From the NCBI GenBank assembly GCA_035502995.1, contig DATJTW010000090.1:90294-154293 (forward strand): a DNA stretch of 64,000 nucleotides, read 5' to 3'. Both the position numbers and the translations under genes were made by a program. Source of the stretch: CADEED01 sp035502995. GTDB taxonomy: Bacteria > Pseudomonadota > Gammaproteobacteria > Steroidobacterales > Steroidobacteraceae. Numbering within the stretch: position 1 is the first letter of the stretch; every line of letters starts with the position of its first letter. Below are positions 44,305 through 52,621 of the stretch, piece by piece. The notes beneath the pieces are model-generated. The model was not told the DNA's origin and made no database searches. It was given only the letters and a program-made list of their open reading frames with translations.

Positions 44305-45582
44305 CTATTTGACGATGGGCGCGACGGTGCTCGCCGTCAGCCCCGGCGTCCGCGGCTTGCGGCCCTTCAGCACTTCGAGCGCCGCGTGCACGCCGACGTC
44401 GCGATCGCCGAGCGTCTCGCGCACGCGCGCGTCGTCGAGATCCAGCGGCAGGACGTCGACGCTGTCGAACACGTAGTCGGGATCGATGCCGCGGCCCTGG
44501 ATCGAGCGGCCCGACGGCGTGAAGTAGCGCGACGTCGTCAGCTTGATCGCGCGGCCGTCGCTGATCGGCATGACCGTCTGCACCGAGCCCTTGCCGAAGG
44601 TGCGGCGGCCGAGCAGCGTCGCGCGGTGATGATCCTGCAGCGCGCCGGCGAGGATCTCGGCCGCGGACGCCGTGGTGCCGTTGACCAGCAGGATCACCGG
44701 CACGCCGGGCAGGATCTCGCCGGGCGTCGCCGACATGCTGAAGCGCGCGGCCGGCGTGCGGCCGGCGGCGCTGACGATGACGCCGGACTCGAGCATCTGG
44801 TCGGCCACTTCCACGGCGGACTCGAGCACGCCGCCCGGATTGTTGCGCAGGTCGATGATGACGCCACGCGGCTTCGCGCCGCGGTCGCGGCGCAGGCGCG
44901 CGATGCCGGTGGCGAAGTCCTCGGCCGTGGTGTCGCTGAACATCGTGATGCGCGCGTATACGAAGCCGCCATCGAGCGGCAGCATCGCGACGCTGTGCAC
45001 GTCGACCTGCGCGCGCTCGACGGTGAACTCGAGCGGCAGCGCCGAGCCGGTGCGCACGACGGATAGTTTGACGGTCGAACCGCGCGGGCCGCGCATGCGC
45101 GTCATCGCCGCGTCGAGATCGGCGCCGACCGGGGAGCCGTCGATCGACGCGATCATGTCGCCGCTGCGGATGCCGGCGGTCGCGGCCGGCGAATCGCGGA
45201 ACGGCCGCACGACGCGCAACGCGTGGTCGGCGGTCGACACCTCGATGCCGATGCCGGCGTACGTGCCGGCCGTGCTGACGCGCAGGTCCGCGTACTCCTC
45301 GGCGTCCAGATAAGAAGAGTACGGATCGAGCCCGCCGACGAGACCGCGCAGCGCGCTGTCGATCAACTGCGGATCGCGCACTTCGTCGACGTACTCGCGT
45401 TGCACGCGCTCCATGACTTCGGCGAGCCGCTGGTTCTCGCCGGCGGTGAGCTTCTTGTCGGGGGGCGCGACGTTGCCGCCGCGGGTGACCACGGGCAGGG
45501 CCGTGCCGTCACGATGCAGGAAGGCGGCGACGCCGGACGCGATCACCAAACCCAGTGCCATGCCGATCAGCAGCCGCTTCAT
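44305..45582 (-). CDS. C-terminal processing peptidase (S41)
   Basis: A carboxyl-terminal protease of 425 aa with an N-terminal signal or anchor (MKRLLIGMALGLVIASGVAAF), a PDZ domain (about residues 93-170, YAGIGIEVSTADHALRVV) and the S41 domain. The catalytic dyad is Ser in NGTTASAAEILAGAL and Lys in RRTFGKGSVQ. It degrades or processes periplasmic proteins from the C-terminus. It sits 40 bases after the GGDEF-EAL gene and probably shares its transcript with envC upstream, as envC-ctpA pairs often do. Confidence 0.93.
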   Translation of the reverse strand: MKRLLIGMALGLVIASGVAAFLHRDGTALPVVTRGGNVAPPDKKLTAGENQRLAEVMERVQREYVDEVRDPQLIDSALRGLVGGLDPYSSYLDAEEYADLRVSTAGTYAGIGIEVSTADHALRVVRPFRDSPAATAGIRSGDMIASIDGSPVGADLDAAMTRMRGPRGSTVKLSVVRTGSALPLEFTVERAQVDVHSVAMLPLDGGFVYARITMFSDTTAEDFATGIARLRRDRGAKPRGVIIDLRNNPGGVLESAVEVADQMLESGVIVSAAGRTPAARFSMSATPGEILPGVPVILLVNGTTASAAEILAGALQDHHRATLLGRRTFGKGSVQTVMPISDGRAIKLTTSRYFTPSGRSIQGRGIDPDYVFDSVDVLPLDLDDARVRETLGDRDVGVHAALEVLKGRKPRTPGLTASTVAPIVK

Positions 45583-45622
45583 GGGCCCGGATGCTAGCGG
45601 AAAATCGCGGACGGGGCCGGCC

Positions 45623-47845
45623 TCAGCCGGTTTCGCGCGTGGCCTCGTCGGTGAGGAACCGGCCGGTCGTTGCGGCGGCGAGCATGGGCAGGCCCTCGAG
45701 CACCTCGAGCACCGGCACGGGCCGCGCGATCGCGAAGCCCTGGCCGTAGTCGACACCCAGCGAACGGACGCGCGTGCGGATCTCCTCGGTCTCGACGTAT
45801 TCGGCGACCGTGGTGATGTTCATCGCGCGCGCCAGTTGCGCGATGGCGCGCACCATCGACTCGGCGCGTTCGTCGCGCAGGATGTCGCGCACGAAGCTGC
45901 CGTCGATCTTCAGCATGCTGACCGGCATCGAGCGCAGGTAGGACAGCGACGACAAGCCGGTGCCGAAATCGTCCAACGCGACGCCGCAGCCGAGCTTGCG
46001 CAGCCGCTGCATCAGCGCCTCGGCGTCCTTCATGCTGGCCACCGCCGCGCTCTCGGTAAGCTCGAAGCAGAACACCGCGGGGTTGATGCGGCTGGTCTCG
46101 ATGCTGCGGATGACGTAGTCGGCGAATTCGTCGTCGTGCAACGACTGCCCGGAGAAGTTGATCGTGAAGCTGACCGGCGCGTTCGCCAGCAGCTCGCGGC
46201 GCGGCCGCAGCAGGTCGATGACGCTCGCGATCACCCAGCGGTCGATCGTCGGCATCATTTGATACCGCAGCGCGGCCGACAGGAAACGATCCGGGCCGAT
46301 CGTGTTGCCGTCCGGATCGAGCATGCGCAGCAGCAGCTCGTAGTGCGGCTTCGAGTGCGGGCCGTTCACGAACGGCAGGATCATCTGCGCCTCGAGGCGC
46401 AGGCGGTTCTCGGCGAGCGCCGAGCGCACGTCGGTGGCGACGTTGATGTCGGTGAAGCGGCGGATGATCGAGACGTCGTTCTCCTGGAACGTCTCGAGCC
46501 GGTTGCGGCCGCGGTCCTTGGCCGCCTTGCAGGCGGACTCGGCCTCGGCGAGCGAGCGGCCGAGATCGCTGTCGCGCCCGCTGAACGGCGTGACGCCGAG
46601 CGAGATCGAGAGACGGAAACGCGCATCGACGTGCGCCGTCGCGAGGCGCGTGACGCCTTCGCGCAGGCCTTCGCCGAACATCGCCGCCTCGTCCATCTCG
46701 GACATCATGACCACGGCGAAGCGGTCGCCGGAGATGCGCGCCGCGACGGAATTCGGCGGCAGGTGCTTGCGCAGCAGGTCGCCGATCTGGCCGATGGCCT
46801 GGTCGCCGACGTGCATGCCGAAGTTCTCGTTGATGACGTGCAGCTCGTCGATGTCGACGTACAGCAGGCTCCAGCGCTGCAGGCGCGCGCCGGCGTCGTT
46901 GTACATCAGGCGCACGCGTTGCTCGAGCGCCGCGCGGGTCAGCAGGCCCGACATCGTGTCGTAGCTGGTCTCGATGCTGGCCGCGATCTTGTGCGCGACG
47001 AGATCGGCGAGATGCACGTCGCGGCCGACGAACTCGGGTGCTTCGAGCTTGCGGAACAGCGCCAGCACGCCGGAGGTCCGGCCCGAGCCCTGGCGCAGCG
47101 GGCAGGCGAGGATGCGGTACGGGATCGCGACCTGGCCGGCCTGCGTCGCGATCTTGTTGATGACCAGCGGATCGCGGCGCGTCTGCGTGATCGCCAGCAG
47201 CTGGCGCTGCGTACGCGTGAGGATGCTGGCGTCGCCGTTGTCGGGATGCGTGAGGCGCAGGCCCTTGTCGGGCACGACGATGCCGGCGAGCACGCACTTC
47301 AGGTGGCTCGCGGCATTCGCCAGCAGCGACAGCAGGTCGTCGGAGCCCGTCGTCGTCGGGTGGCTGCCCGTGACCGACAGCAGCAGCTCGAGATCCTTGT
47401 CGCGCGCGGTCAGCGATTCGTTGAGCTGGTCGATGTCGGCGCGCGCCAGCAGGTCGCGGCGCAGCAGCTCGAGCGCGGGCTTCAGGTGTTCGTGCACGTA
47501 CGAGAACGGCAGCGGGTCGGCGTCGCCGGGGCGGCGCGTGCAGATCACGGCGACGACGGCGGACAACGCGCCGCGCGGATCGCGCAGCCAGAATAGATAG
47601 GCGGGACCCTCGTCCGGCAGCGCGCAGTGCTGGCCGACGCCGTCGCGGTCGGTCTCGACCTGCGCGATGCCCTGGAGCACCAGCGCGAAGAGATCCGGGT
47701 TCGTGGCCTGCGCGCTGCTCCACAGCAACTTGCCCGTGTTGTCGAACAGGCTGACGGACGCCGCCCGCGGCAGGAGCGAGCGCACCAGCTGCGCGTACGG
47801 GTCCATGGAGATATCGAAGGACATCAACGGCGGAGGATCGGTCAT
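45623..47845 (-). CDS. GGDEF-EAL protein, likely c-di-GMP phosphodiesterase
   Basis: A cytoplasmic 740-residue protein with a GAF-like region (about residues 120-300), a GGDEF domain whose active site is degenerate (SGDRF instead of GGDEF), and an EAL domain that keeps the catalytic set: YELLLRM, FELTESAA, DDFGTGLSSLSYL, KIDGSF, AEYVE and YGQGF. It should hydrolyse cyclic di-GMP, with the degenerate GGDEF perhaps serving as a GTP sensor. I chose the ATG at 47845 because the frame extends upstream into envC; another ATG is at 47824. It lies between envC and the S41 peptidase. Confidence 0.88.
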   Translation of the reverse strand: MTDPPPLMSFDISMDPYAQLVRSLLPRAASVSLFDNTGKLLWSSAQATNPDLFALVLQGIAQVETDRDGVGQHCALPDEGPAYLFWLRDPRGALSAVVAVICTRRPGDADPLPFSYVHEHLKPALELLRRDLLARADIDQLNESLTARDKDLELLLSVTGSHPTTTGSDDLLSLLANAASHLKCVLAGIVVPDKGLRLTHPDNGDASILTRTQRQLLAITQTRRDPLVINKIATQAGQVAIPYRILACPLRQGSGRTSGVLALFRKLEAPEFVGRDVHLADLVAHKIAASIETSYDTMSGLLTRAALEQRVRLMYNDAGARLQRWSLLYVDIDELHVINENFGMHVGDQAIGQIGDLLRKHLPPNSVAARISGDRFAVVMMSEMDEAAMFGEGLREGVTRLATAHVDARFRLSISLGVTPFSGRDSDLGRSLAEAESACKAAKDRGRNRLETFQENDVSIIRRFTDINVATDVRSALAENRLRLEAQMILPFVNGPHSKPHYELLLRMLDPDGNTIGPDRFLSAALRYQMMPTIDRWVIASVIDLLRPRRELLANAPVSFTINFSGQSLHDDEFADYVIRSIETSRINPAVFCFELTESAAVASMKDAEALMQRLRKLGCGVALDDFGTGLSSLSYLRSMPVSMLKIDGSFVRDILRDERAESMVRAIAQLARAMNITTVAEYVETEEIRTRVRSLGVDYGQGFAIARPVPVLEVLEGLPMLAAATTGRFLTDEATRETG

Positions 47846-47903
47846 CCGCGTCCCTAGGGCGTTGATGCAGTTGGCGTTTCGGCCGCCGGAAGCGAGCCGC
47901 GGC

Positions 47904-49079
47904 TCAGGGGGCGGCGTTCTTGAACCAGGGCCGGGGGTCAACCGGGCGCCCGGCCTTGCGGATTTCGAAGTACAGGGCGGGGGTCGAGCGGCCGCCCGAG
48001 TCGCCGACCGAGGCGATGGTGTCCCCGGCCGTGACCCGCTCGCCGACCTCCTTGTACAGGCGCTCGTTGTGGCCGTAGAGCGAGAGATAGCCGTCGCCGT
48101 GGTCGACGATGACCAGCAGGCCGAGGCCGGACAGCCAGTCCGCGTACACGACGCGGCCGTGATAGACGGCGCGCACGGGCGCGCCCTGCTCGGCCGACAC
48201 CAGCACGCCGTCCCACTTCACGCCGCCGGCGCGGACCTGGCCGAACGAGGCGGCGAGCCGGCCGTTGGCCGGCCAAGCGAGCTTGCCGCGCAGCTTCGCG
48301 AACGCGTCCTTGCTGTCGGTGGGAAACCGGTCGATGCGTTCGAGCGCCTTGCGCAGCTCGCGCACGAGTTTCTCGAGACCGCCCTTCTGCGATTCGAGTT
48401 TTTCGAGCTGCTGCGCGCGCGACTTCGACTGCGCGTCGAGCGAGACCAGCGCGCGGCCGCGGCGTTCGCGCGCCGCCGTCAGCTTGCCGAGCTCGCCCTT
48501 GCGTTGTTCCTCGAGCGCGGCGAGCCGCGCCTCTTCCTCCGCCATCGCGGCATCGAGCGTGGCCAGCTCGGCGAGATGCGAGTTGATCGCCGCGATCTGC
48601 GCGGCGCGCGCGCGGCCGAAATACTGGTAGTAGACGAACACGCGGCCGGCCTGGGCGGGATCCTGCTGGTTCAGCAGTAGTTTGAGCGGCTCGTCCTGCC
48701 CGATCATCTGCGCGGCGCGGATCTGGCCGGCCAGCGCCTCGCGATCCTTCGCGAGCTCGGCCTCCTGCCCGCGGCGCTCGCCGGCGAGCTGCTCGCGTTT
48801 CGCGCCGTGCTCGGCGCGTTCGCGGCGCAGCCGGTCCAGCGCGCCGCGCGCGCTGCCGACGTTCTTCTCCGACTCCTCGAGCTCCTTCGACAGCTGGTCG
48901 CGGCGGCCGGCGTCGCGCTCCATGTCGGCGCGCACCTTGTCCATCTGCGCGCGGACCGCCTTCAGTTCTGCCTCGGCCTTCGCCGGGTTCGGATCCTCCG
49001 CGCCAGCGGCCACCCCCAGGAACGGCAGCAGGCACAGGCACAAGATCGACGGCGACGTCCGACGGGGCGACATGGGCAT
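47904..49079 (-). CDS. envC: Murein hydrolase activator EnvC
   Basis: The product, about 391 aa, has a signal peptide (after MPMSPRRTSP), long coiled coils (residues about 40-250, rich in Lys/Glu/Arg/Ala) and a C-terminal LytM domain. The LytM metal ligands are degenerate (GGVKWDGVLV in place of H-x3-D), as in EnvC, so it activates amidases rather than cutting peptidoglycan. GRVVYADWLSGLGLLVIVDH and YLSLYGHNERLY match EnvC closely. TACAAT directly precedes the ATG at 49079, so the start may instead be the ATG at 49073. Confidence 0.88.
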   Translation of the reverse strand: MPMSPRRTSPSILCLCLLPFLGVAAGAEDPNPAKAEAELKAVRAQMDKVRADMERDAGRRDQLSKELEESEKNVGSARGALDRLRRERAEHGAKREQLAGERRGQEAELAKDREALAGQIRAAQMIGQDEPLKLLLNQQDPAQAGRVFVYYQYFGRARAAQIAAINSHLAELATLDAAMAEEEARLAALEEQRKGELGKLTAARERRGRALVSLDAQSKSRAQQLEKLESQKGGLEKLVRELRKALERIDRFPTDSKDAFAKLRGKLAWPANGRLAASFGQVRAGGVKWDGVLVSAEQGAPVRAVYHGRVVYADWLSGLGLLVIVDHGDGYLSLYGHNERLYKEVGERVTAGDTIASVGDSGGRSTPALYFEIRKAGRPVDPRPWFKNAAP

Positions 49080-49085
49080 ATTGTA
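49080..49085 (-). promoter_or_regulatory. -10-like hexamer at the envC start
   Basis: TACAAT (minus strand) abuts the ATG at 49079 and lies 7 bases before the alternative ATG at 49073, which is the distance expected for a transcript starting at that A. No -35 element was seen. Confidence 0.4.
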
Positions 49086-49127
49086 GGAGGCGCCATGCGG
49101 TTTTACGGCGGAAACATCGCGCGTGGA

Positions 49128-49133
49128 TATAAT
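49128..49133 (+). promoter_or_regulatory. TATAAT -10 element before yibN
   Basis: A perfect TATAAT stands 10 bases before the yibN start, so the transcript would have a leader of about three or four bases. The -35 region is not clear (TTTACG at 49102 is spaced by 20 bases). Confidence 0.6.
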
Positions 49134-49143
49134 GCCGGCCCTC

Positions 49144-49569
49144 ATGGAAAGACTGATCCAGTACGTCACCAATCAACCCGCGCTCGCCGGCGCCATCGTG
49201 CTCGCGTTGATCATCGTAGTCGCGTTCGAATCGCGCCTGCGGTCGACCGGCGAGTCGGCGATCTCGTCGCAGGACCTGATCCGCCTGATGAACCAGGGCG
49301 CCCTGGTGCTCGACATCCGCAAGCCCGACGAGTTCGCGGCCGGCCACGTCAACGGCGCGAAGCAGCTCGACTCGGACAAGATCCTGACCGCCGGCGACAG
49401 CTTCAGGCGGTTCAAGGAAAAGCCGGTCGTCGTGGTCGACGCGTCCGGTTCGCTGGGTGCGGCGGCCGTGCGCCAGCTCAAGCTGCAGGGCTTCACCAAG
49501 GCCTTCACGCTGCGCGGTGGGTTCGCCACCTGGCGCGCGGAGAACCTGCCGGTCGCCAAGGCGGCGTGA
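49144..49569 (+). CDS. yibN: Rhodanese-like protein YibN
   Basis: A 141-residue protein with one N-terminal membrane helix (residues about 12-30, LAGAIVLALIIVVAFES) and a rhodanese fold. The catalytic cysteine position reads VVVVDASGSLG, with no cysteine, so it is not a sulfurtransferase; the Escherichia coli YibN lacks it as well. Its position before grxC, secB and gpsA is conserved in gammaproteobacteria. YibN of E. coli has been linked to the insertase YidC. The start at 49144 is followed by a hydrophobic helix and is favoured over an upstream in-frame ATG at 49123, which lies inside the probable promoter. Confidence 0.88.
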   Translation: MERLIQYVTNQPALAGAIVLALIIVVAFESRLRSTGESAISSQDLIRLMNQGALVLDIRKPDEFAAGHVNGAKQLDSDKILTAGDSFRRFKEKPVVVVDASGSLGAAAVRQLKLQGFTKAFTLRGGFATWRAENLPVAKAA

Positions 49570-49829
49570 TGAACGCTCCGCTCGTCGTCGTGTACACCAC
49601 GGGCTGGTGTCCCTACTGCGACCGCGCGAAGAAGCTGCTCGCGCGCAAGAACGTCGCGTACCAGGAGATCGACGTGGAAGCCGCGCCCGAGAAGCGCGCG
49701 GAGATGCAGCAGAAGAGCGGCCGGCGCACGGTGCCGCAGATATTCATCGGCGAGACCCACGTGGGCGGCAGCGACGACCTGCACGCGCTCGAGGACGCCG
49801 GCAAACTCGACGCCCTGTTGGGCAGATAG
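49569..49829 (+). CDS. grxC: Glutaredoxin 3
   Basis: GrxC, 86 aa, a glutathione-dependent oxidoreductase. The redox motif CPYC is at residues 14-17, and the glutathione-binding TVPQIFIG and GGSDDL follow. Its ATG overlaps the stop of yibN (TGATG), so expression is coupled. It ends with TAG, 8 bases before secB. It matches the length of the family. Confidence 0.96.
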   Translation: MNAPLVVVYTTGWCPYCDRAKKLLARKNVAYQEIDVEAAPEKRAEMQQKSGRRTVPQIFIGETHVGGSDDLHALEDAGKLDALLGR

Positions 49830-49837
49830 GAATCATC

Positions 49838-50320
49838 ATGGAAAATCAGACGCCCCCGGCGGCGACCCCCGACCAGAACGGCCCGATGCTCTCGGTGCAG
49901 TCCGTGTACCTGAAGGACTGCTCGTACGAAGCGCCGAAGGGTCCGCGCGTCGATGGCAACTGGCAGCCCCAGATCTCGCTCGACATCAACACGGCGGCCA
50001 CGGTCGTCGCGCCGGAAGTCACCGAAGTGGTGCTGACGGTGACGGTCGGCGCCAAGCAGGGCGAAACCACCGCGTTCCTCGTCGAGGTGAAGCAGGCCGG
50101 CCTGTTCGTCATGCGCGGCCTGTCGGCCGACGACACGCGCCGCGCGATCGGCACGCTGTGCCCGAACGTGTTGTTCCCGTATGCACGCGTCGCCGTGTCG
50201 CAGCTCGTGACGCAGGGCGGCTTCCCGAACTTCGTGTTGCCGCCGGTCGACTTCGACCAGCTGTTCGCGCGCGGCGTGGCGCAGGCCGCCGCGCAGGCGG
50301 CGCAGGGCCAGGCGAACTGA
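49838..50320 (+). CDS. secB: Protein-export chaperone SecB
   Basis: SecB, 160 aa, the tetrameric chaperone that hands preproteins to SecA. The conserved core VYLKDCSYEAP, GAKQGETTAFLVEVKQAGLF and LCPNVLFPYARVAVSQLVTQGGFP is clear. The N-terminus and the Ala/Gln-rich C-terminal tail (QAAAQAAQGQ) are variable. gpsA starts 19 bases later. Confidence 0.97.
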   Translation: MENQTPPAATPDQNGPMLSVQSVYLKDCSYEAPKGPRVDGNWQPQISLDINTAATVVAPEVTEVVLTVTVGAKQGETTAFLVEVKQAGLFVMRGLSADDTRRAIGTLCPNVLFPYARVAVSQLVTQGGFPNFVLPPVDFDQLFARGVAQAAAQAAQGQAN

Positions 50321-50339
50321 TCCGCCCGGTGCGCGGGCG

Positions 50340-51365
50340 GTGAACAAGGTCGGTAACGATCTCGCCCACGCGCCGGTCGCCGTCCTCGGCGCGGGCTCCT
50401 GGGGCACGGCGCTCGCGATCCAGTTCGCGCGCGCCGGCCATCCCACGCGGCTCTGGAGCCGCAGCGCCGCCGACGTCGCGGCGATGCAGGCGCAGCGCGA
50501 GAACGCGCGCTACCTGCCCGACGCGAAATTTCCCGAGGCGATCGACGTGCACGGCGAGCTCGCCGCCGCCGTCCGCGACGCCGTCGCGATCATCATCGCG
50601 GTACCGAGTCACTCGCTGCGCTCGCTGCTGACGCAGCTGAAGCCGCTGCTGGCGCGCGATGCGCGGCTGGCGTGGGCGACGAAGGGCTTCGAGCTCGACA
50701 CGGGCAAACTACCGCACCAGGTCGCCTACGAAGTGCTCGGCGATCGTTATCCCGTCGCCGTGTTGTCCGGGCCGACGTTCGCGCGCGAGGTCGGCATGGG
50801 CCTGCCCACCGCGATGACCATCGCCTCGCCCGACGAGGAGTTCGCGCACCAGCTGGCGAAGAGCCTGCATGCGTCGAACTTCCGCGCGTACACGTCGACC
50901 GACATCGTCGGCGTCGAGGTCGGCGGCGCGGTCAAGAACGTGCTGGCCGTCGGTGCGGGACTGTGCGACGGACTCGGTTTCGGCGCGAACACGCGCATCG
51001 CGCTGATCACGCGCGGCCTGTCCGAAGTGGTGCGCCTCGGCGTGGCGCTGGGCGCGCAGGCCGAGACGTTCATGGGACTCGCCGGCCTCGGCGACCTGGT
51101 GCTGACCAGCACCGACAACCAGTCGCGCAACCGCCGCTTCGGCCTGGCGCTCGCGGCCGGGCAGCCGGTTCAGGACGCGCTGGCCGGCATCGGCCAGGTG
51201 GTCGAGGGTTATCTCGCCGCGCGTGCGGTGCACTCGGTGGCGCTGCGCGAGAAGGTCGACATGCCCATCGTCGCGGGCATCTACCGCATCCTCTACGAAG
51301 GCGCGCCGGCAAAAGACGTCGTGCGCGACCTGATGACGCGTCCGATCCGCTCCGAAGTCGAGTAA
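50340..51365 (+). CDS. gpsA: Glycerol-3-phosphate dehydrogenase (NAD(P)+)
   Basis: GpsA, 341 aa, reduces dihydroxyacetone phosphate to glycerol-3-phosphate for phospholipid synthesis. The nucleotide motif VAVLGAGSWGTALA is at residues about 13-26; TKGFELDTG, SGPTFAREVGMGLPTA and the catalytic Lys region EVGGAVKNVLAVG are conserved. It uses a GTG start at 50340. An exact copy of the dispersed word lies at 50705-50713. It has the usual gamma-proteobacterial position after secB. Confidence 0.95.
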   Translation: MNKVGNDLAHAPVAVLGAGSWGTALAIQFARAGHPTRLWSRSAADVAAMQAQRENARYLPDAKFPEAIDVHGELAAAVRDAVAIIIAVPSHSLRSLLTQLKPLLARDARLAWATKGFELDTGKLPHQVAYEVLGDRYPVAVLSGPTFAREVGMGLPTAMTIASPDEEFAHQLAKSLHASNFRAYTSTDIVGVEVGGAVKNVLAVGAGLCDGLGFGANTRIALITRGLSEVVRLGVALGAQAETFMGLAGLGDLVLTSTDNQSRNRRFGLALAAGQPVQDALAGIGQVVEGYLAARAVHSVALREKVDMPIVAGIYRILYEGAPAKDVVRDLMTRPIRSEVE

Positions 51366-51376
51366 TCTTGTTAGCC

Positions 51377-52090
51377 ATGAAGTTCCTTCATGGCGCCCTC
51401 GCGATCCTCCTGCTGGTCACCGCCGCCGCGGCGTTCGAACGCCCGACGCTGATCACGGTCTCCACGTCCGAGGATCACGCCATCGAGGGCGGCAGCTGGC
51501 GATCGATCCTGAAACGCACGGCGCAGCCGTGGAACTGCGGTTCGAAGGCGGAAGCCGCCACCTGTGTTGAACATGCGCTGGTGGTCGACAACCAGTCGCC
51601 GCAGTCGCTGGCGTGTTACGCCGAGTTCGCCTACCAGACGCCGGACGGCGTGCGCGTCATCGATCCCGAAACGCCGGCGCTGATCCTGCCGCGCTCGAGC
51701 CACGAGATCCGCGGCCGCATCACCGCCGAAGGCACGACGCTCGAGGTGACGCATCTCGACTGCGCGCCGCGCGCGCCGTACAAGCGGCTGGCCGTCGATC
51801 CGCAGTGCAAGTACGACATGCACGGCAATCCGCTCGAGGACTACTACCCCGCCGCGGCGATGCGGCTGGCGCTCGAGGGCCCCGTCACGGTGTCGTTCGT
51901 GTTGCCGCGCAAGCGCGGCGCGGCCACCGAGGTCGCGGTGGCCGACAGCAGCCTCGTGCCGATGCTCGACACGGCGGCAAAGCGTTTCATCGCCGACCAG
52001 ATGTTCACCACGAAATGCCCCGGCACGCGTTACGACATCCGCATGCGATTCCGCATGCGCGACCGGTACACGGAGTTCGCGGGAAGTTAG
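51377..52090 (+). CDS. Periplasmic protein with TonB C-terminal-like end
   Basis: The 237-residue product has a signal peptide (MKFLHGALAILLLVTAAAAFE) and no further membrane helix. Its last 70 residues (GAATEVAVADSSLVPMLDTAAKRFI onward, with TKCPG and a final beta strand DIRMRFRMRD) resemble the TonB C-terminal fold used by energy transducers and relatives. Five cysteines are visible in the first 160 residues. The function is unknown. It lies 11 bases after the gpsA stop, on the same strand. Confidence 0.72.
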   Translation: MKFLHGALAILLLVTAAAAFERPTLITVSTSEDHAIEGGSWRSILKRTAQPWNCGSKAEAATCVEHALVVDNQSPQSLACYAEFAYQTPDGVRVIDPETPALILPRSSHEIRGRITAEGTTLEVTHLDCAPRAPYKRLAVDPQCKYDMHGNPLEDYYPAAAMRLALEGPVTVSFVLPRKRGAATEVAVADSSLVPMLDTAAKRFIADQMFTTKCPGTRYDIRMRFRMRDRYTEFAGS

Positions 52091-52116
52091 GCCGGGCGCG
52101 AGCCGGGACGCGGGCG

Positions 52117-52584
52117 TCAGAGCACGCGGGCGCCGGCGAAGCCGATCTGCCGCCAGGCTTCGTACACCGCGACCGCGGCGGCGTTGGCGAGATTGAGGCT
52201 GCGGTTGCCGTCGAGCATCGGCAGCGTCAGCACGTTCTGCGGCGCGATCTGCGCCAGCACGTCGGGCGGCAGGCCGCGGCGCTCCGAACCGAGCAGCAGC
52301 ACGTCACCGGCGGCGAAGGTCGCGTCGACGTGGCGACGCGGCGAGCCGGTCTCGATCGCGAACCAGTTGCCCGGCAGCGCGGCGCGCGCCGCGGCGAAAT
52401 CCTCGTGCACGTGCACGGTGGCGAGTTCGTCGTAGTCCAGCCCGGCGCGGCGCACCGACTTGCGGTCGAGCCGGAAACCCAGCGGTTTCACCAGGTGCAG
52501 CTGCGAGCCCGTGTTGGCCGACAGCCGGATGAGATTGCCCGTATTCGGGGGGATTTCCGGCTCGAAGAGGACGATGTGGAACAT
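52117..52584 (-). CDS. trmL: tRNA (cytidine34-2'-O)-methyltransferase
   Basis: TrmL, 155 aa, a SPOUT methyltransferase that modifies the wobble base of two leucine tRNAs. MFHIVLFEPEIPPNTGNLIRL at the N-terminus, LLLGSERRGLP and LPMLDGNRSLNLANAAAVAVYEAWRQ at the end form the trefoil knot. It is divergent from the dihydroorotate dehydrogenase gene, with 37 bases between the start codons. Confidence 0.94.
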   Translation of the reverse strand: MFHIVLFEPEIPPNTGNLIRLSANTGSQLHLVKPLGFRLDRKSVRRAGLDYDELATVHVHEDFAAARAALPGNWFAIETGSPRRHVDATFAAGDVLLLGSERRGLPPDVLAQIAPQNVLTLPMLDGNRSLNLANAAAVAVYEAWRQIGFAGARVL

Positions 52585-52606
52585 GCGGGGATCATAAGCG
52601 AGGCAG

Positions 52607-52612
52607 TACAAT
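52607..52612 (+). promoter_or_regulatory. -10-like hexamer before pyrD
   Basis: TACAAT lies 9 bases before the start of the dihydroorotate dehydrogenase gene. No clear -35 element lies upstream. Use of this hexamer would leave a leader of about three bases. Confidence 0.4.
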
Positions 52613-52621
52613 GCGCCCCCG

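Noticed and set aside
49144..49569. YibN as an active sulfurtransferase
   Set aside because: The position of the rhodanese catalytic cysteine is occupied by Asp-Ala-Ser residues, and the E. coli counterpart lacks it as well.
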